Source: an uncultured Clostridia bacterium
GTDB taxonomy: Bacteria > Bacillota > Clostridia > Lachnospirales > Lachnospiraceae
Direction of reading: 5' to 3'
DNA length: 34,383 nt
Assembly: GCA_947385955.1 (NCBI GenBank)
Contig: CANDNA010000029.1
Span: 1-34,383, forward strand
Shown here: piece by piece, positions 1-8,702 of the stretch
Layout: every line of letters begins with the position of its first letter
Position numbering within the stretch: position 1 is the stretch's first letter
The notes under the pieces: generated by a model
What the model was told of the DNA's origin: nothing
Databases searched by the model: none
Seen by the model: only the letters and a program-made list of their open reading frames with translations
Made by a program: the position numbers and the translations under genes

Positions 1-1026
1 TCAGGCATCTTTCTCCCAGTATATCATTCTCTTCTGCTTGCTCAGTTCTTCCACAAACTTCTTTTTAAACAGCAGGAAATCTTCCAGGTCCATCAGAACA
101 TGATATAAAATCGCTCTGCTTTCAAACTCAGGCCGGCTGACCGGCAGCGGTTCCTGTTTCATTCCCTCAAATATTTTATGCAGCGCTTTGATCTGTTCAT
201 CTGGAAAATTCTTTTCAATCACATAGGCTTTCATATACATAATATAATCTGCTATGATCTGTGCCTGCACCGGCATCTCTCTGATCTTTGTCATTTCATA
301 GTGAAGATTATCCAGCATATTGCATTGCTGCATACGCATCTCAAAATAGTCAATATAGTATCCGGGATGGGAAGAAAACGTATTGTTCTGGTATTCACAG
401 GCATCCATGATATACTGTTTCAGTTTTTCCTCCAGATCCCGGATTTCTTTCCAGACATCCCTTTCCGGCTCCCTGCCTGACAGATACACCGCCAGTTCTT
501 CCAGTATCATCTGAAGGTTTTTTTCCGTTTCACGCATATCTGTGACCAGCGCTTTTCTGGACTCCTCATTCACATGGAACAGGTTCAGAACAATGGCAAT
601 GGTAATACCGATCAGCACCAGCAGTGATTCATTGATGATAAAATCTCTGCTAAATTCCAGCCTGGTCAGAAAATGAGCACCGATCACCGCATTGACAGAC
701 AATGTGGCGCCCCACCCGAACATTTCACATATGATAACCGACAGAAAAACAAAAATGCCATAAGCGACCCATTCATTGCCCACATGGAAAAACACAACCC
801 AGGCCAGCACAATGGTAATGAGTAATGTAATCATACGAAACAGCGACAACTTTAAAGTCTCCCATTTCGTAGTGACAATAGTCAGAAGCGCAATCGTACC
901 TGCCGAAATTTCATAATCCAGATGCAGGATATGCGCTATATAAATGGCAACACTGCTTCCTAATGCAGTCTTTGCTGCTTTTAACACTCTTTTTTTCATC
1001 TGTATGATCTTTTTTCTGTCTCCCAC
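1..1026 (-). CDS. Aromatic acid exporter family (ArAE/FUSC-like) membrane protein
   Basis: This 341-residue protein has an N-terminal half of about six hydrophobic helices (roughly residues 20-150). A soluble, charged, helix-rich C-terminal half follows (roughly 160-341). This layout matches the Firmicutes ArAE_1 family (YqjA-like, with the ArAE_1 C-terminal domain), predicted membrane transporters of uncertain substrate. The start is a GTG at 1024-1026: AAGGAG lies 7 bases upstream of it, whereas the next in-frame ATG (997-999) has no ribosome binding site. The stop codon is the first three bases of the window, so the gene is complete. It follows a small hypothetical gene after 44 bases and may be cotranscribed with it. 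The family call is fairly secure; the transported substrate is unknown. Confidence 0.8.
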   Translation of the reverse strand: MGDRKKIIQMKKRVLKAAKTALGSSVAIYIAHILHLDYEISAGTIALLTIVTTKWETLKLSLFRMITLLITIVLAWVVFFHVGNEWVAYGIFVFLSVIICEMFGWGATLSVNAVIGAHFLTRLEFSRDFIINESLLVLIGITIAIVLNLFHVNEESRKALVTDMRETEKNLQMILEELAVYLSGREPERDVWKEIRDLEEKLKQYIMDACEYQNNTFSSHPGYYIDYFEMRMQQCNMLDNLHYEMTKIREMPVQAQIIADYIMYMKAYVIEKNFPDEQIKALHKIFEGMKQEPLPVSRPEFESRAILYHVLMDLEDFLLFKKKFVEELSKQKRMIYWEKDA

Positions 1027-1070
1027 CGCATCTCCTTTTCAAAAAAATATTCCGGAATCCGGTTCCCTCC

Positions 1071-1442
1071 TCATATTACCATATCCGGTAAAAAACAGTG
1101 TTTTTCTTCACACCACTCAAAGTCCATATCATCAAGATGTACATGCCACTGCGCATCCACCAGCACACATTTCAGTTCTGCCAGACATGCCAGCCACCAG
1201 TCTGCAATATCCAGGCAAAGTTCCGGACTGACGTCCGACGGCAGTTTTGTGGCGCCGTCCAGAATGACCGATTCCTCATTTCCTTCCCGGCATGGTTCCT
1301 GGTCATAGATACAAAAGCCTTCATACAATTCCCCAAACGGATATTGTTCGTCATAGCGTTTTACAATCTCATCGCAATTGTTTTGTTCCTGCAGTGTGAT
1401 CGGAACTGCTCTCCTTGCAGTATAGTAAAGTGATACAGACAT
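1071..1442 (-). CDS. Hypothetical small acidic cytosolic protein
   Basis: This is a 123-residue acidic protein without signal peptide or membrane segment, and I do not recognise its family. Two adjacent ATG codons exist (1443-1445 and 1440-1442). The second is chosen because GGAG lies six bases before it, while the first is only three bases away. The reading frame is open upstream to 1580, but that extension has no ribosome binding site and overlaps a good promoter and a terminator, so it is rejected. The protein carries several Trp and Cys residues (DIADWWLACLAELKC; FEWCEEKHC) and could be a small binding or immunity-like protein, but nothing shows this directly. It has its own promoter at 1488-1516. 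Confidence 0.6.
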   Translation of the reverse strand: MSVSLYYTARRAVPITLQEQNNCDEIVKRYDEQYPFGELYEGFCIYDQEPCREGNEESVILDGATKLPSDVSPELCLDIADWWLACLAELKCVLVDAQWHVHLDDMDFEWCEEKHCFLPDMVI

Positions 1443-1487
1443 CATATACTCCTTTCCCCTGCTCCAAAATACCAGTTTACATATCTG

Positions 1488-1516
1488 ATTATAGAATAAT
1501 TGCCTGCTGTTCACAA
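1488..1516 (-). promoter_or_regulatory. Sigma-A type promoter for the hypothetical gene at 1071-1442
   Basis: Read on the minus strand there is TTGTGA (1516-1511), a 17-base spacer and a perfect TATAAT (1493-1488). Transcription would start near 1481, giving a leader of about 40 bases before the ATG at 1442. The element lies just beyond the terminator at 1538-1561, so it begins a new transcription unit. Confidence 0.7.
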
Positions 1517-1537
1517 GAAAAAAATACATCTTAAAAC

Positions 1538-1561
1538 CCCCGGCACTGTCACATGCCGGGG
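1538..1561 (-). terminator. Rho-independent terminator after the Ser-rich secreted protein
   Basis: An 8-bp perfect GC-rich stem, CCCCGGCA (1538-1545) with TGCCGGGG (1554-1561), has an 8-base loop. On the minus strand it is followed by GTTTTAAG and then a second T-rich stretch. It lies about 50 bases beyond the stop codon at 1614 and probably closes the transcription unit that contains that gene, and perhaps the whole capsule operon. Confidence 0.75.
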
Positions 1562-1613
1562 TCTGCTGAAACCACACCAAAATTTTTTTACATGTAAAAA
1601 AGTTTCACTGCCT

Positions 1614-2270
1614 TTATGCTGCCGGTACTGCAGGTACGGCTACAACGGCTACCTGGCATACTGCCGGCAGTACTGCTGCCACTGTCCCGTCAGGGAATAC
1701 CACCGGTACCACCACCGTCAGGTTTCCAAGCGCATCCACTACCAGAAGAGCGCTCCCCGCCGGTATGGAGCCGGGTGCAAACGCTGTCGTTACATAACTG
1801 CCCGGATCGATTCCTCCCGCCGTATACGCAAACGTATCCGTTACGCTTACTCCGAAAATCGCCGCCACACTCTGAAATGCCGCCTTCATCTCTTCCGTCT
1901 GTACGGTAACGCTCACTTTTGCAGATACGCTCTGCCCGTCAGCCGTTACCACTGCCTGGGTGGGATTGTAGGCTTTCTGCAGCGCTGCATTCGCCTGTGC
2001 CTGCGGCGTTACCACCGATGCCCGGCTCCCTGTGCCGGAGCTGCTTGATCCGCTTGATTTACTCCGGCTCTTAGAATGGCTTCTGGAGCTGGATGAAGAA
2101 CCGGATGACGAACTGCTGCTGCCATTGCTGTTGCCCCCGTCCTCCACCACTCCCGGCGTATTCGGGCTCAGACTCCCCGCCCCGGGACTTGTGCTGCCTG
2201 CTGCAAATGCCGTCATCGACATGGATGCCGCCACTACTGCCGCCAATGCGGCTGTCAGATACTTTCTCAT
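1614..2270 (-). CDS. Secreted Ser-rich protein of unknown function
   Basis: This 218-residue protein begins with a signal peptide (basic MRKY, a hydrophobic Ala/Val core, AFAA cleavage region near residues 20-25). A low-complexity Ser/Gly/Arg/Lys linker of about 50 residues follows, then a Val/Ala/Thr-rich C-terminal region with no Cys-rich or catalytic motif that I recognise. Of the three in-frame ATGs the third is chosen, because GGAGG lies about seven bases before it and the others overlap the ribosome binding site. It starts 78 bases after the LCP gene with no clear promoter or terminator between them, so it may be the last gene of the capsule operon. Its role could be structural or wall-associated, but that is a guess. 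Confidence 0.7.
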   Translation of the reverse strand: MRKYLTAALAAVVAASMSMTAFAAGSTSPGAGSLSPNTPGVVEDGGNSNGSSSSSSGSSSSSRSHSKSRSKSSGSSSSGTGSRASVVTPQAQANAALQKAYNPTQAVVTADGQSVSAKVSVTVQTEEMKAAFQSVAAIFGVSVTDTFAYTAGGIDPGSYVTTAFAPGSIPAGSALLVVDALGNLTVVVPVVFPDGTVAAVLPAVCQVAVVAVPAVPAA

Positions 2271-2348
2271 TTCCATTCCTCCTGTCCTCATGATGCATGG
2301 TTAAATGTGGTTTCTCTATATCAACCCATCCGGGTCAATACCATTGCC

Positions 2349-3485
2349 TTATTCCACTTCTTTATAAAAAATCTCCAGGATCAGTTCATACATGGCATCC
2401 TCATCCACATAGAATTCCTCATATTTCTCTCCCATTACGGTCTCTCCTTCTATCTTCCGGATATCTGTCCTCTTAAAATCAAACTCCGCCGCCAACCCTG
2501 CCAGATACGCCGCTTTCTCCACCGTCAGGTCTGTGGTCATATACGGCCCAAGCTCCTCAAACATCCGCACCGGCAGCGTCGGGTCCTCCAAAAACTTCTT
2601 CTTTGCCTGTTCAATAAATTTCCCGATATACTGCCTCTGCCTCTCCAGACGCCCCTGGGCGCTGGCAAAGACCCCTGTATCCCGGTGGTGCAGATAATAA
2701 AACGCACTCTTTCCTTCCAGATGCACCTCGGCCCCTTTTACCAGTGTTTTGTCCCATTTTGTCAGATCCTCCAGGACCACCAGATCCACTCCGCCCACCC
2801 CGTCATTGATCTTTTCGATGGCGCTCATATTGATAGCGCAGTATCCATTGATGGGCAGTCCGTACAGCAGACGGGACACCGCCTTTTCCATATATTCCGC
2901 GCTCTTCACCGTACCGTCCCCAAACCCGTGCTGCACTGCTATCTGAGCCTGTACTGTCTTTACATACTCTCCGTAATAGCTGTACATATCCACATCCGTC
3001 ATGGTGTTCCTGTCTATGGCCACCACTGCCAGCTTCTTTTCATACGGGTCCAGCACCACCAGAAAGATAGCGTCTGCCGATCCCCCGTCATAGCCTTCCG
3101 TCTGTTCCTTTACCGTTTCCGAGGTCTGGTCAATGCCCATTACCAGAAATGTCAGGATATCCTCTTTAAAGTCATAGGCCCGTCCTTCATAAAAGACCCG
3201 TCCTTCCTTTTCCTCCACACCTTCCGGATAAGGGTCCGGTTTCACACTGGCCCGCTCCGTGGCATCCAGCCCCAGATCCAGGTCACGGGTATGCCCTTTT
3301 TTCATCTGCATCCCGGATATGCTTCCTACTGTGTCCCTGCGGATCTGCTCAAGGCCTCTGAACCGAAGTATGTAGAAGAACAGACATACAGACAGCACAA
3401 ATCCCATAAGAACAGCAAAAAATACGACTATGGATTTCTTTTTTCCGTTTGTTTTTTTCATCATATTGATCTGACCAGCCTGCAT
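2349..3485 (-). CDS. LCP family (LytR-CpsA-Psr) wall-polymer ligase
   Basis: LCP enzymes transfer lipid-linked glycopolymers such as capsule or teichoic acid to peptidoglycan on the outer face of the membrane. This 378-residue protein has a short cytoplasmic N-terminus, one membrane helix (about residues 18-40) and an extracellular LCP domain from about residue 108. The domain contains VMGIDQT, GGSADAI and the DRNTM segment (about 158-162) that corresponds to the conserved Asp-Arg motif. The ATG at 3483-3485 lies three bases after the stop of the methyltransferase gene and has a poor ribosome binding site, so translation may be coupled. Later ATGs at 3464 and 3461 are possible starts. Its place at the end of a capsule operon fits attachment of the finished polymer. 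Confidence 0.9.
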   Translation of the reverse strand: MQAGQINMMKKTNGKKKSIVVFFAVLMGFVLSVCLFFYILRFRGLEQIRRDTVGSISGMQMKKGHTRDLDLGLDATERASVKPDPYPEGVEEKEGRVFYEGRAYDFKEDILTFLVMGIDQTSETVKEQTEGYDGGSADAIFLVVLDPYEKKLAVVAIDRNTMTDVDMYSYYGEYVKTVQAQIAVQHGFGDGTVKSAEYMEKAVSRLLYGLPINGYCAINMSAIEKINDGVGGVDLVVLEDLTKWDKTLVKGAEVHLEGKSAFYYLHHRDTGVFASAQGRLERQRQYIGKFIEQAKKKFLEDPTLPVRMFEELGPYMTTDLTVEKAAYLAGLAAEFDFKRTDIRKIEGETVMGEKYEEFYVDEDAMYELILEIFYKEVE

Positions 3486-3488
3486 TTT

Positions 3489-4160
3489 TCAGCGCAGCTC
3501 TGCAGTTCTTCCCCTGTCTGCATCCAGAATCACAAACCAGTGTGCGGGATTTTCAACCACGTCGTAGTGTTTTACCAACGCAAAATAATTCTGAAAAATA
3601 TCCAGCAGTTTCCGTTTGGTATACACTTTCGTTCCCACTTCCCAGTAATGTTCCCCCTGAAATTTGATTTCTTTTTCCCAGAAACGAAGCACGGAAACCA
3701 TTCCCTTCCATCTGATTTTCGGCGCCGCCACCTGCCACCTGAAATGCATCATCCGGTTCGGCAGGGAAATAATCACCCGTTTTTCACAAATCTTCCTGAC
3801 CTGCCGCAGAACCGGCTCAAGCTGTTCAAACGGAAGATGCTCCAAAATTTCACAGCATACGACACAATCATAGGTTTTTCCGGCAAGCAGCTTACTGATA
3901 TCCGTCAGGTCTCCTGTAATATCCGGATAAAGCTCCGCATCAAAGTCAAACGTAGTAACCTGAATACCCCCCCCCGAAAATTTTTCGATACATCGTACCG
4001 CTTCACATACGAGCCCATCCCCTTTTCCAACGTACAAAATGCTCTGACAGCCAGAAGAGAGAATTTCCCTGATCTGGTAATAATAAGAAATCCATCTGTC
4101 CGGATTCGTATAAGACAAAAAATGGTAATGGCTTTTATCTACCTGGACTTCATATTTCAT
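3489..4160 (-). CDS. Class I SAM-dependent methyltransferase in the capsule operon
   Basis: This 223-residue protein has the class I methyltransferase pattern: the glycine motif YVGKGDG (43-49), an acidic strand end FDFD (71-74) and CEILEHLP (103-110), typical of the methyltransferase 11/23 group. No membrane segment is seen. The start at 4160 has AAGGAG nine bases upstream and overlaps the end of the flippase gene by 11 bases. The frame is open further upstream to 4226, but that part lies inside the flippase gene. It probably methylates a sugar of the polysaccharide or its lipid-linked precursor; the substrate cannot be read from the sequence. Confidence 0.85.
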   Translation of the reverse strand: MKYEVQVDKSHYHFLSYTNPDRWISYYYQIREILSSGCQSILYVGKGDGLVCEAVRCIEKFSGGGIQVTTFDFDAELYPDITGDLTDISKLLAGKTYDCVVCCEILEHLPFEQLEPVLRQVRKICEKRVIISLPNRMMHFRWQVAAPKIRWKGMVSVLRFWEKEIKFQGEHYWEVGTKVYTKRKLLDIFQNYFALVKHYDVVENPAHWFVILDADRGRTAELR

Positions 4161-5562
4161 TTTTTCTTCTCCTTTCCGGATACAACAGGGCAAGTGCCAG
4201 AACATACACCACACCGCCAATGCCAATCTTAAACAACAGAGATCTGAAAGAAGCCGTCTGTGAAAAGTTGACAGACTTCACGACAATCCCCATCAACAGA
4301 CCAGCCAGCAAAAAAGGACGGGAAGCCTGTAAATACCGTGACAACGGAAGTTTTCCCGATACGCCCACGCATTGACAGATGCAGACAATTCCTTCTGTCA
4401 GCAGCGTTCCTGCGGCTGCTCCCACGGATGCATAACGCGGAATCAAAAATAAATTCAGCAGAAAATTACTGACCGCACCGATGATAACGGAAACGACATA
4501 CTGTAAATCCATGCCCCGCGGCAACAGATACTGAGTTCTGATCACATTGGCAAATCCCAGAAACAGGCAGCTTGGCATCAGAATCTGCAACAGCATAATG
4601 CATGTCTCAAATCCTTCCCCAAAAAACAAAGGAACAAAAACATCTGCGACGCCGGCTATCCCAAAACTCATTCCGGAAGTCAGAAACATCACCCAGACAA
4701 CAGACCGGTACAGATACCGGCCGCTTTCCTCATCTTCTGCCCTGCCCACCAGATGACTGATTCTGGGAATCATTACCGTGCTCAGGGATGTAACAAAAAG
4801 CATCGGAATATTTACCAGCCGCTCACTGCATTCATAAAATCCCACCTCCTGCATCTGTGTCATCAGGCCCAGCATCACCTTATCCATCACTTTATAAATA
4901 CTGACGGCCAGACAGGGAACAAACAGTACCAATACCGATCTGATATGTGTTTTCACACAAAGCTGCCTGTGTTTCCTTCTGACAAGCGCCTTTCCCGCTG
5001 CCGGAAGCAGCAGCAGATTCGCAAGAAATGTACCGGATGAAAAAATCAACGCATACAGAGCCGTATCTGATTCATTTTTTACAAATACCAGAACCAGAAT
5101 CAACGTACCTGCTTTGATCAGCAGATTTCTTGCCACAGTCACCATAAATTGTTCCATCCCAAAGAACAGCCAGGTAATATCAAATGCAGATGCAGCCACA
5201 TAAATGCCGAACATCCATCCGACCCCGTTGTCCTGAAACAACACATGTACGCAGCACAGATACACCCACAGTACCAGCACCGACATAATCGCCTGTATTT
5301 TGTAAATTTCCCAAAATACCTGTGTCCTTCTTTCCCTGTCCTCCCCGATCCGTGCAATCATCCGGTTTCCATAGTTTGGAATCCCCAGAACAGAAAAAAG
5401 TACAAAATAAGAAGCACAGGAAGAATAGTAAGAATATTGACCGATTCCGCCGCTTCCCAGCGTCCTTGTCAGATAAGGAGTCAGAAAAAAAGGGAAGATC
5501 ACAGAGAGCATCTGATACATACTGTTTAAAAGATAGTTTTTTATAATTTTGTTTTGTTTCAT
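4150..5562 (-). CDS. Polysaccharide flippase (Wzx/MATE-like, oligosaccharide repeat-unit exporter)
   Basis: This protein of about 470 residues is hydrophobic throughout, with roughly 12-14 membrane helices. Its N-terminus (NYLLNSMYQMLSVIFPFFLTPYLTRTLG) is typical of the polysaccharide biosynthesis/Wzx family. Such proteins flip undecaprenyl-linked repeat units across the membrane. Two in-frame ATGs compete: 5572-5574 has no ribosome binding site, while 5560-5562 has AGGAG three bases upstream, so the latter is given. It is 21 bases downstream of the GT8 gene and overlaps the methyltransferase start, consistent with one operon. Confidence 0.9.
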   Translation of the reverse strand: MKQNKIIKNYLLNSMYQMLSVIFPFFLTPYLTRTLGSGGIGQYSYYSSCASYFVLFSVLGIPNYGNRMIARIGEDRERRTQVFWEIYKIQAIMSVLVLWVYLCCVHVLFQDNGVGWMFGIYVAASAFDITWLFFGMEQFMVTVARNLLIKAGTLILVLVFVKNESDTALYALIFSSGTFLANLLLLPAAGKALVRRKHRQLCVKTHIRSVLVLFVPCLAVSIYKVMDKVMLGLMTQMQEVGFYECSERLVNIPMLFVTSLSTVMIPRISHLVGRAEDEESGRYLYRSVVWVMFLTSGMSFGIAGVADVFVPLFFGEGFETCIMLLQILMPSCLFLGFANVIRTQYLLPRGMDLQYVVSVIIGAVSNFLLNLFLIPRYASVGAAAGTLLTEGIVCICQCVGVSGKLPLSRYLQASRPFLLAGLLMGIVVKSVNFSQTASFRSLLFKIGIGGVVYVLALALLYPERRRKNEI

Positions 5563-5583
5563 TTTCTCCTGCATACCGGCCGG

Positions 5584-6525
5584 TCAGTTTCCACTCTGTC
5601 TGTTTTTCAGAAAAGCAAGAAACAGGACCATCCGGAAAGGAAGTCTTTTCCTGATCTTCCATTTGATACAATTCCACTTTTTATCCCGGCATAATCCAAA
5701 TACCCACAGACTTTTATCCTTTGACATATAAGTCCTGTAATCCTCCCGATACCTGTGCTCACAGTTCTGATACCAGGGTCTGTCTATACTCCTTCCCGCA
5801 AAATGGACAATATAAGGCGCATTGCCTGCCGCTTCCAGTTCCGAATCAGAATAAAACCACTCTGCCCCCGTCAGACGTTTTATCTGGTCACTCCGATAAA
5901 TCAGCATCTCAGGCAGCAAATTACAGGCCGGCGGAAGAATCCTCATATTCTGTCCGATACAGGCATTGAGCACTCTCTGATCCCGGTAAATCCCCTTTGA
6001 AATGCCGGACTGGTATTCCCGGAAAACTTCGGTAAGCCCGTTTTCCCTCCATCGCTTCAGATTCAGCAGCAAAACGCCGGAGTTAAAATACAGGCCGTCA
6101 TCATAAACGCCTGCTTCCCGCCTCGCATCCTTTCTCGCCGTGTCCAGAACCGCTCCTCCATAACAGGCGCTTATATCCGTTTCCCACAGTGTTTGCAGAC
6201 TCCTGCAGACCAGGGTATCACAGTCCAGATAAATCACTTTTTCTTCCTCCAGGATGTCCCCCAGAAGAAGCCGGACATATCTGCAGTCCTCCTCTTTTTC
6301 CCAAAATCGCCGATGGCTGCAAAGCTGATCCACATCCATAAAAATCACGTTTCCGGAAAAGCGCCGAACCATTTTTTCTGTCTTTTCCTTTGTCTCAAGG
6401 CTCATCCCCTGTCCCAATATAAAAACCTGTATCGAATCCGCGTCCCTGTTTGTTTCCAACAGAGAAAGAAGGGAAACCTGCATAAGATTCCGGTATGCCT
6501 TATCACAACTGTAAACAATATTCAT
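5584..6525 (-). CDS. Glycosyltransferase family 8 protein
   Basis: This 313-residue protein begins MNIVYSCDKAYRNLMQVSLLSL, which is characteristic of GT8 retaining glycosyltransferases (LgtC/GspA-like). It has the metal-binding DxD as DCD (101-103) in the strand YLDCDTLV, the YFNSGVLLLNL segment, and a later HFAG with the conserved His. The start at 6525 is chosen because GGAGGGAG lies directly before it; an upstream extension to 6582 has no signal and overlaps the next gene. It probably adds galactose or glucose to the repeat unit in the cytoplasm. Donor and acceptor are unknown. Confidence 0.88.
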   Translation of the reverse strand: MNIVYSCDKAYRNLMQVSLLSLLETNRDADSIQVFILGQGMSLETKEKTEKMVRRFSGNVIFMDVDQLCSHRRFWEKEEDCRYVRLLLGDILEEEKVIYLDCDTLVCRSLQTLWETDISACYGGAVLDTARKDARREAGVYDDGLYFNSGVLLLNLKRWRENGLTEVFREYQSGISKGIYRDQRVLNACIGQNMRILPPACNLLPEMLIYRSDQIKRLTGAEWFYSDSELEAAGNAPYIVHFAGRSIDRPWYQNCEHRYREDYRTYMSKDKSLWVFGLCRDKKWNCIKWKIRKRLPFRMVLFLAFLKNRQSGN

Positions 6526-6539
6526 ACTCCCTCCCTCTT

Positions 6540-7616
6540 TTATTCCCAGAAAAAATGATAGGGCGCCGCATGTAACTCCCAAAACAAAAAACCGAAAAGA
6601 TAGATACAGAATATTACGGTGATCATCAGAAAGAGGAGCAGTCTCTTCCGGGTACTTCCGCTCTCATACAGAGCGTTGGAAACCAGAAGGACATCCGCAA
6701 TCCCAAAAAACCTTGCAAACCGATGCAGCTCCGAGATAATAGGGGTAAATGCATAAAATACACAGCACCAGACTCCCATATCAATCAGAACAGCATTGTC
6801 CTTATCCCGCGCCAGCATTTTTTTCTCATAGACAATCGCACAGAGCAGACAGGCAAATGCCAGAAACCATCTTGTCAGAGAATCCGATTTCAGATTGCTC
6901 AAATAAAAATACCATCGGCTTGACTTTTCAATAAACAGTGAAAGCAGAAACAGAATAGGCTTTTTGCCAAACAGCCCGATTATGACGCTTCCTGTAAGCA
7001 GCAAAAAGTGAAACAGATGCATTCTGCTTTGATACCGTATCAGTAAAAGCAGAAAGATAAAGGCCGACGCATGGAACAGACATGCAATCAGTGTAAACAA
7101 AACAAAATATCTGACTCTGTCTTTCAGCAGCTCTTCCACGGCAATCAGCAAAAACACGGTTGCCCAGATATGGTGAACCAGATAATACGCCGAAGTAAAA
7201 TAATTCAATCCCACAAAAAGCAGAAAACTCAATCCATATATTCTGGAATGCCTGTAAATAAAAACGGTACTGACCACCAGATAAGGAACCGATGTAAAAA
7301 AAATAAACCATTGATCACTTTTCGTCCCATAGGACAATATTTTGGTAACGCCTGCATAGCCGATGTCCTTCAGGGCTGTTTTTCCGGTCAGGCTCTTTCT
7401 TATGATTTCCGTCCAGGACAGATTCTGTACCATATGCCAGCCTGGCAGATATCCGGTCACCATATCATACAGTCCCAGATTCCTGTCTCTGAGCCCTGCA
7501 ATCAGAATCATACAGACACATATAAAAATACAATATCTTTTTCCTGAAACCAGCTTGCTCCAAACCAGGAATTGACCTGCTATGATCAAACCGATCAGTA
7601 CAGCATAGATCAGCAT
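6540..7616 (-). CDS. EpsG-like polysaccharide polymerase (Wzy-type) membrane protein
   Basis: This 358-residue protein consists almost entirely of membrane helices (about ten). It includes the pattern LIAGLRDRNLGLYD near residue 40, where a conserved Arg-rich loop follows a helix. This is typical of the EpsG family, the polymerase-type proteins of Firmicutes exopolysaccharide clusters. The ATG at 7614-7616 is favoured because AGGTGG lies five bases upstream; an upstream in-frame GTG (7623-7625) would overlap that site. It is the only polymerase candidate in the cluster, which supports the role. Confidence 0.8.
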   Translation of the reverse strand: MLIYAVLIGLIIAGQFLVWSKLVSGKRYCIFICVCMILIAGLRDRNLGLYDMVTGYLPGWHMVQNLSWTEIIRKSLTGKTALKDIGYAGVTKILSYGTKSDQWFIFFTSVPYLVVSTVFIYRHSRIYGLSFLLFVGLNYFTSAYYLVHHIWATVFLLIAVEELLKDRVRYFVLFTLIACLFHASAFIFLLLLIRYQSRMHLFHFLLLTGSVIIGLFGKKPILFLLSLFIEKSSRWYFYLSNLKSDSLTRWFLAFACLLCAIVYEKKMLARDKDNAVLIDMGVWCCVFYAFTPIISELHRFARFFGIADVLLVSNALYESGSTRKRLLLFLMITVIFCIYLFGFLFWELHAAPYHFFWE

Positions 7617-7643
7617 AAAAACCACCTGTTATAAAATCATCTG

Positions 7644-8687
7644 TTACTTTGACGGAAACAAAAGTCCATATAACTTTTCTGCAGAATGCTTCCAGCTATA
7701 TTGTTCCAGCACTTTCTTCCTGTCCTCTTCTGTCTGCAGCCCCATCTTCCCCAGATCACAGCTGCTGTTGCCGGGATCGAGATAGGAAACTCCGTCCTGA
7801 TAAATTTCCGGCAGACATGCGGCTCTGGAAACAATCACCTGTCTGCAGCCTGCTCCCATAGCCTCCATCGGAGTCAGAGCAAATCCTTCATAGACCGCAG
7901 GGTGGACAAACGCCCTGCAATGCCGCATAAGCGCTTTCATCTCCCCGTCTGTTACATTGTCAAGATAAAGGAGGTTCTCCCCGCTCTCCAGTTCCAGATC
8001 CGTACTTTTTTCTTTTTTCCCTACGATCACATACCTGCTGCCCGGATACCTGCGTGCATTCTCCAGAATCCATCTGAAATTTTTATGAGGAGCAATACCG
8101 CTGACCGCCAGGTAATACTGTCCCGGCTCAATCAGGGGATACCGGCTCAGGATCCTGTCATCTTCCCTGATCCGCAGCATATGCTGCCAGGCATTGGGAA
8201 TCACCGTTATTTTTTCACCGGGCACATGATAATACTTTATGATTTCTTTTTTGGAAAACTCAGAAACGGTCACGATTTTCCCGGCAAGTCTGACTGTCAG
8301 CCCAATCATCAGCAGATTGTACCATTCAGCGGCCGCACCGCTTAAAGTATGATAATAAATATGGGGATACGCTTTGAATAACGTATCATGAATATAAGAA
8401 ATATCTGCTCTGAAAAGAGGATGGGAATTGGTAAAATTAACAAGTGTCCTCTTTTTCCTGCACACATACAGCCAGAGATATGTCTGTTCCCACAGATGCA
8501 GATTCCCTCCCCCGACCCGTACCACGGAAATATTTTTCAGTCCCTCCATATCAAACCTGCTGTGCGGCGCAACAATCTCCACCATCCCCGGCCGTACCAG
8601 TTTGTCCAGCTCCAGAATGATCTCTTTTGCCACTCTGATCTGCCCCATCATTTTACGTCCCAGAAATTTACCGTTGATTGTATACAT
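7644..8687 (-). CDS. Glycosyltransferase family 4 (GT-B fold)
   Basis: This 347-residue protein has an N-terminal domain with a receptor-like VVRVGGGNLHLWEQ segment. The C-terminal half shows GT4 hallmarks: TVSEFSKKEIIKYY, VTVIPNAW-like donor-domain entry (KITVIPNAW), AVSGIAPHKNF and the E-x7-E region HPAVYEGFALTPMEAMGAG. It is a predicted cytoplasmic, membrane-associated nucleotide-sugar transferase that extends the repeat unit. The ATG at 8685-8687 follows a GAGGGA ribosome binding site and is 15 bases after the radical SAM gene. Linkage and sugar cannot be inferred. Confidence 0.88.
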   Translation of the reverse strand: MYTINGKFLGRKMMGQIRVAKEIILELDKLVRPGMVEIVAPHSRFDMEGLKNISVVRVGGGNLHLWEQTYLWLYVCRKKRTLVNFTNSHPLFRADISYIHDTLFKAYPHIYYHTLSGAAAEWYNLLMIGLTVRLAGKIVTVSEFSKKEIIKYYHVPGEKITVIPNAWQHMLRIREDDRILSRYPLIEPGQYYLAVSGIAPHKNFRWILENARRYPGSRYVIVGKKEKSTDLELESGENLLYLDNVTDGEMKALMRHCRAFVHPAVYEGFALTPMEAMGAGCRQVIVSRAACLPEIYQDGVSYLDPGNSSCDLGKMGLQTEEDRKKVLEQYSWKHSAEKLYGLLFPSK

Positions 8688-8702
8688 ACTGTCCCTCTTT
8701 TC

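Noticed and set aside
1045-1062. Hairpin plus T-run before the ArAE-family gene
   Set aside because: The stem is only four base pairs (CCGG/CCGG) and sits directly before the ribosome binding site, so it is too weak to call a terminator.
2307-4232. Long plus-strand open frame (641 codons)
   Set aside because: It lies antisense to the LCP and methyltransferase genes, has His/Phe/Pro-rich composition typical of shadow frames, no domain and no ribosome binding site.
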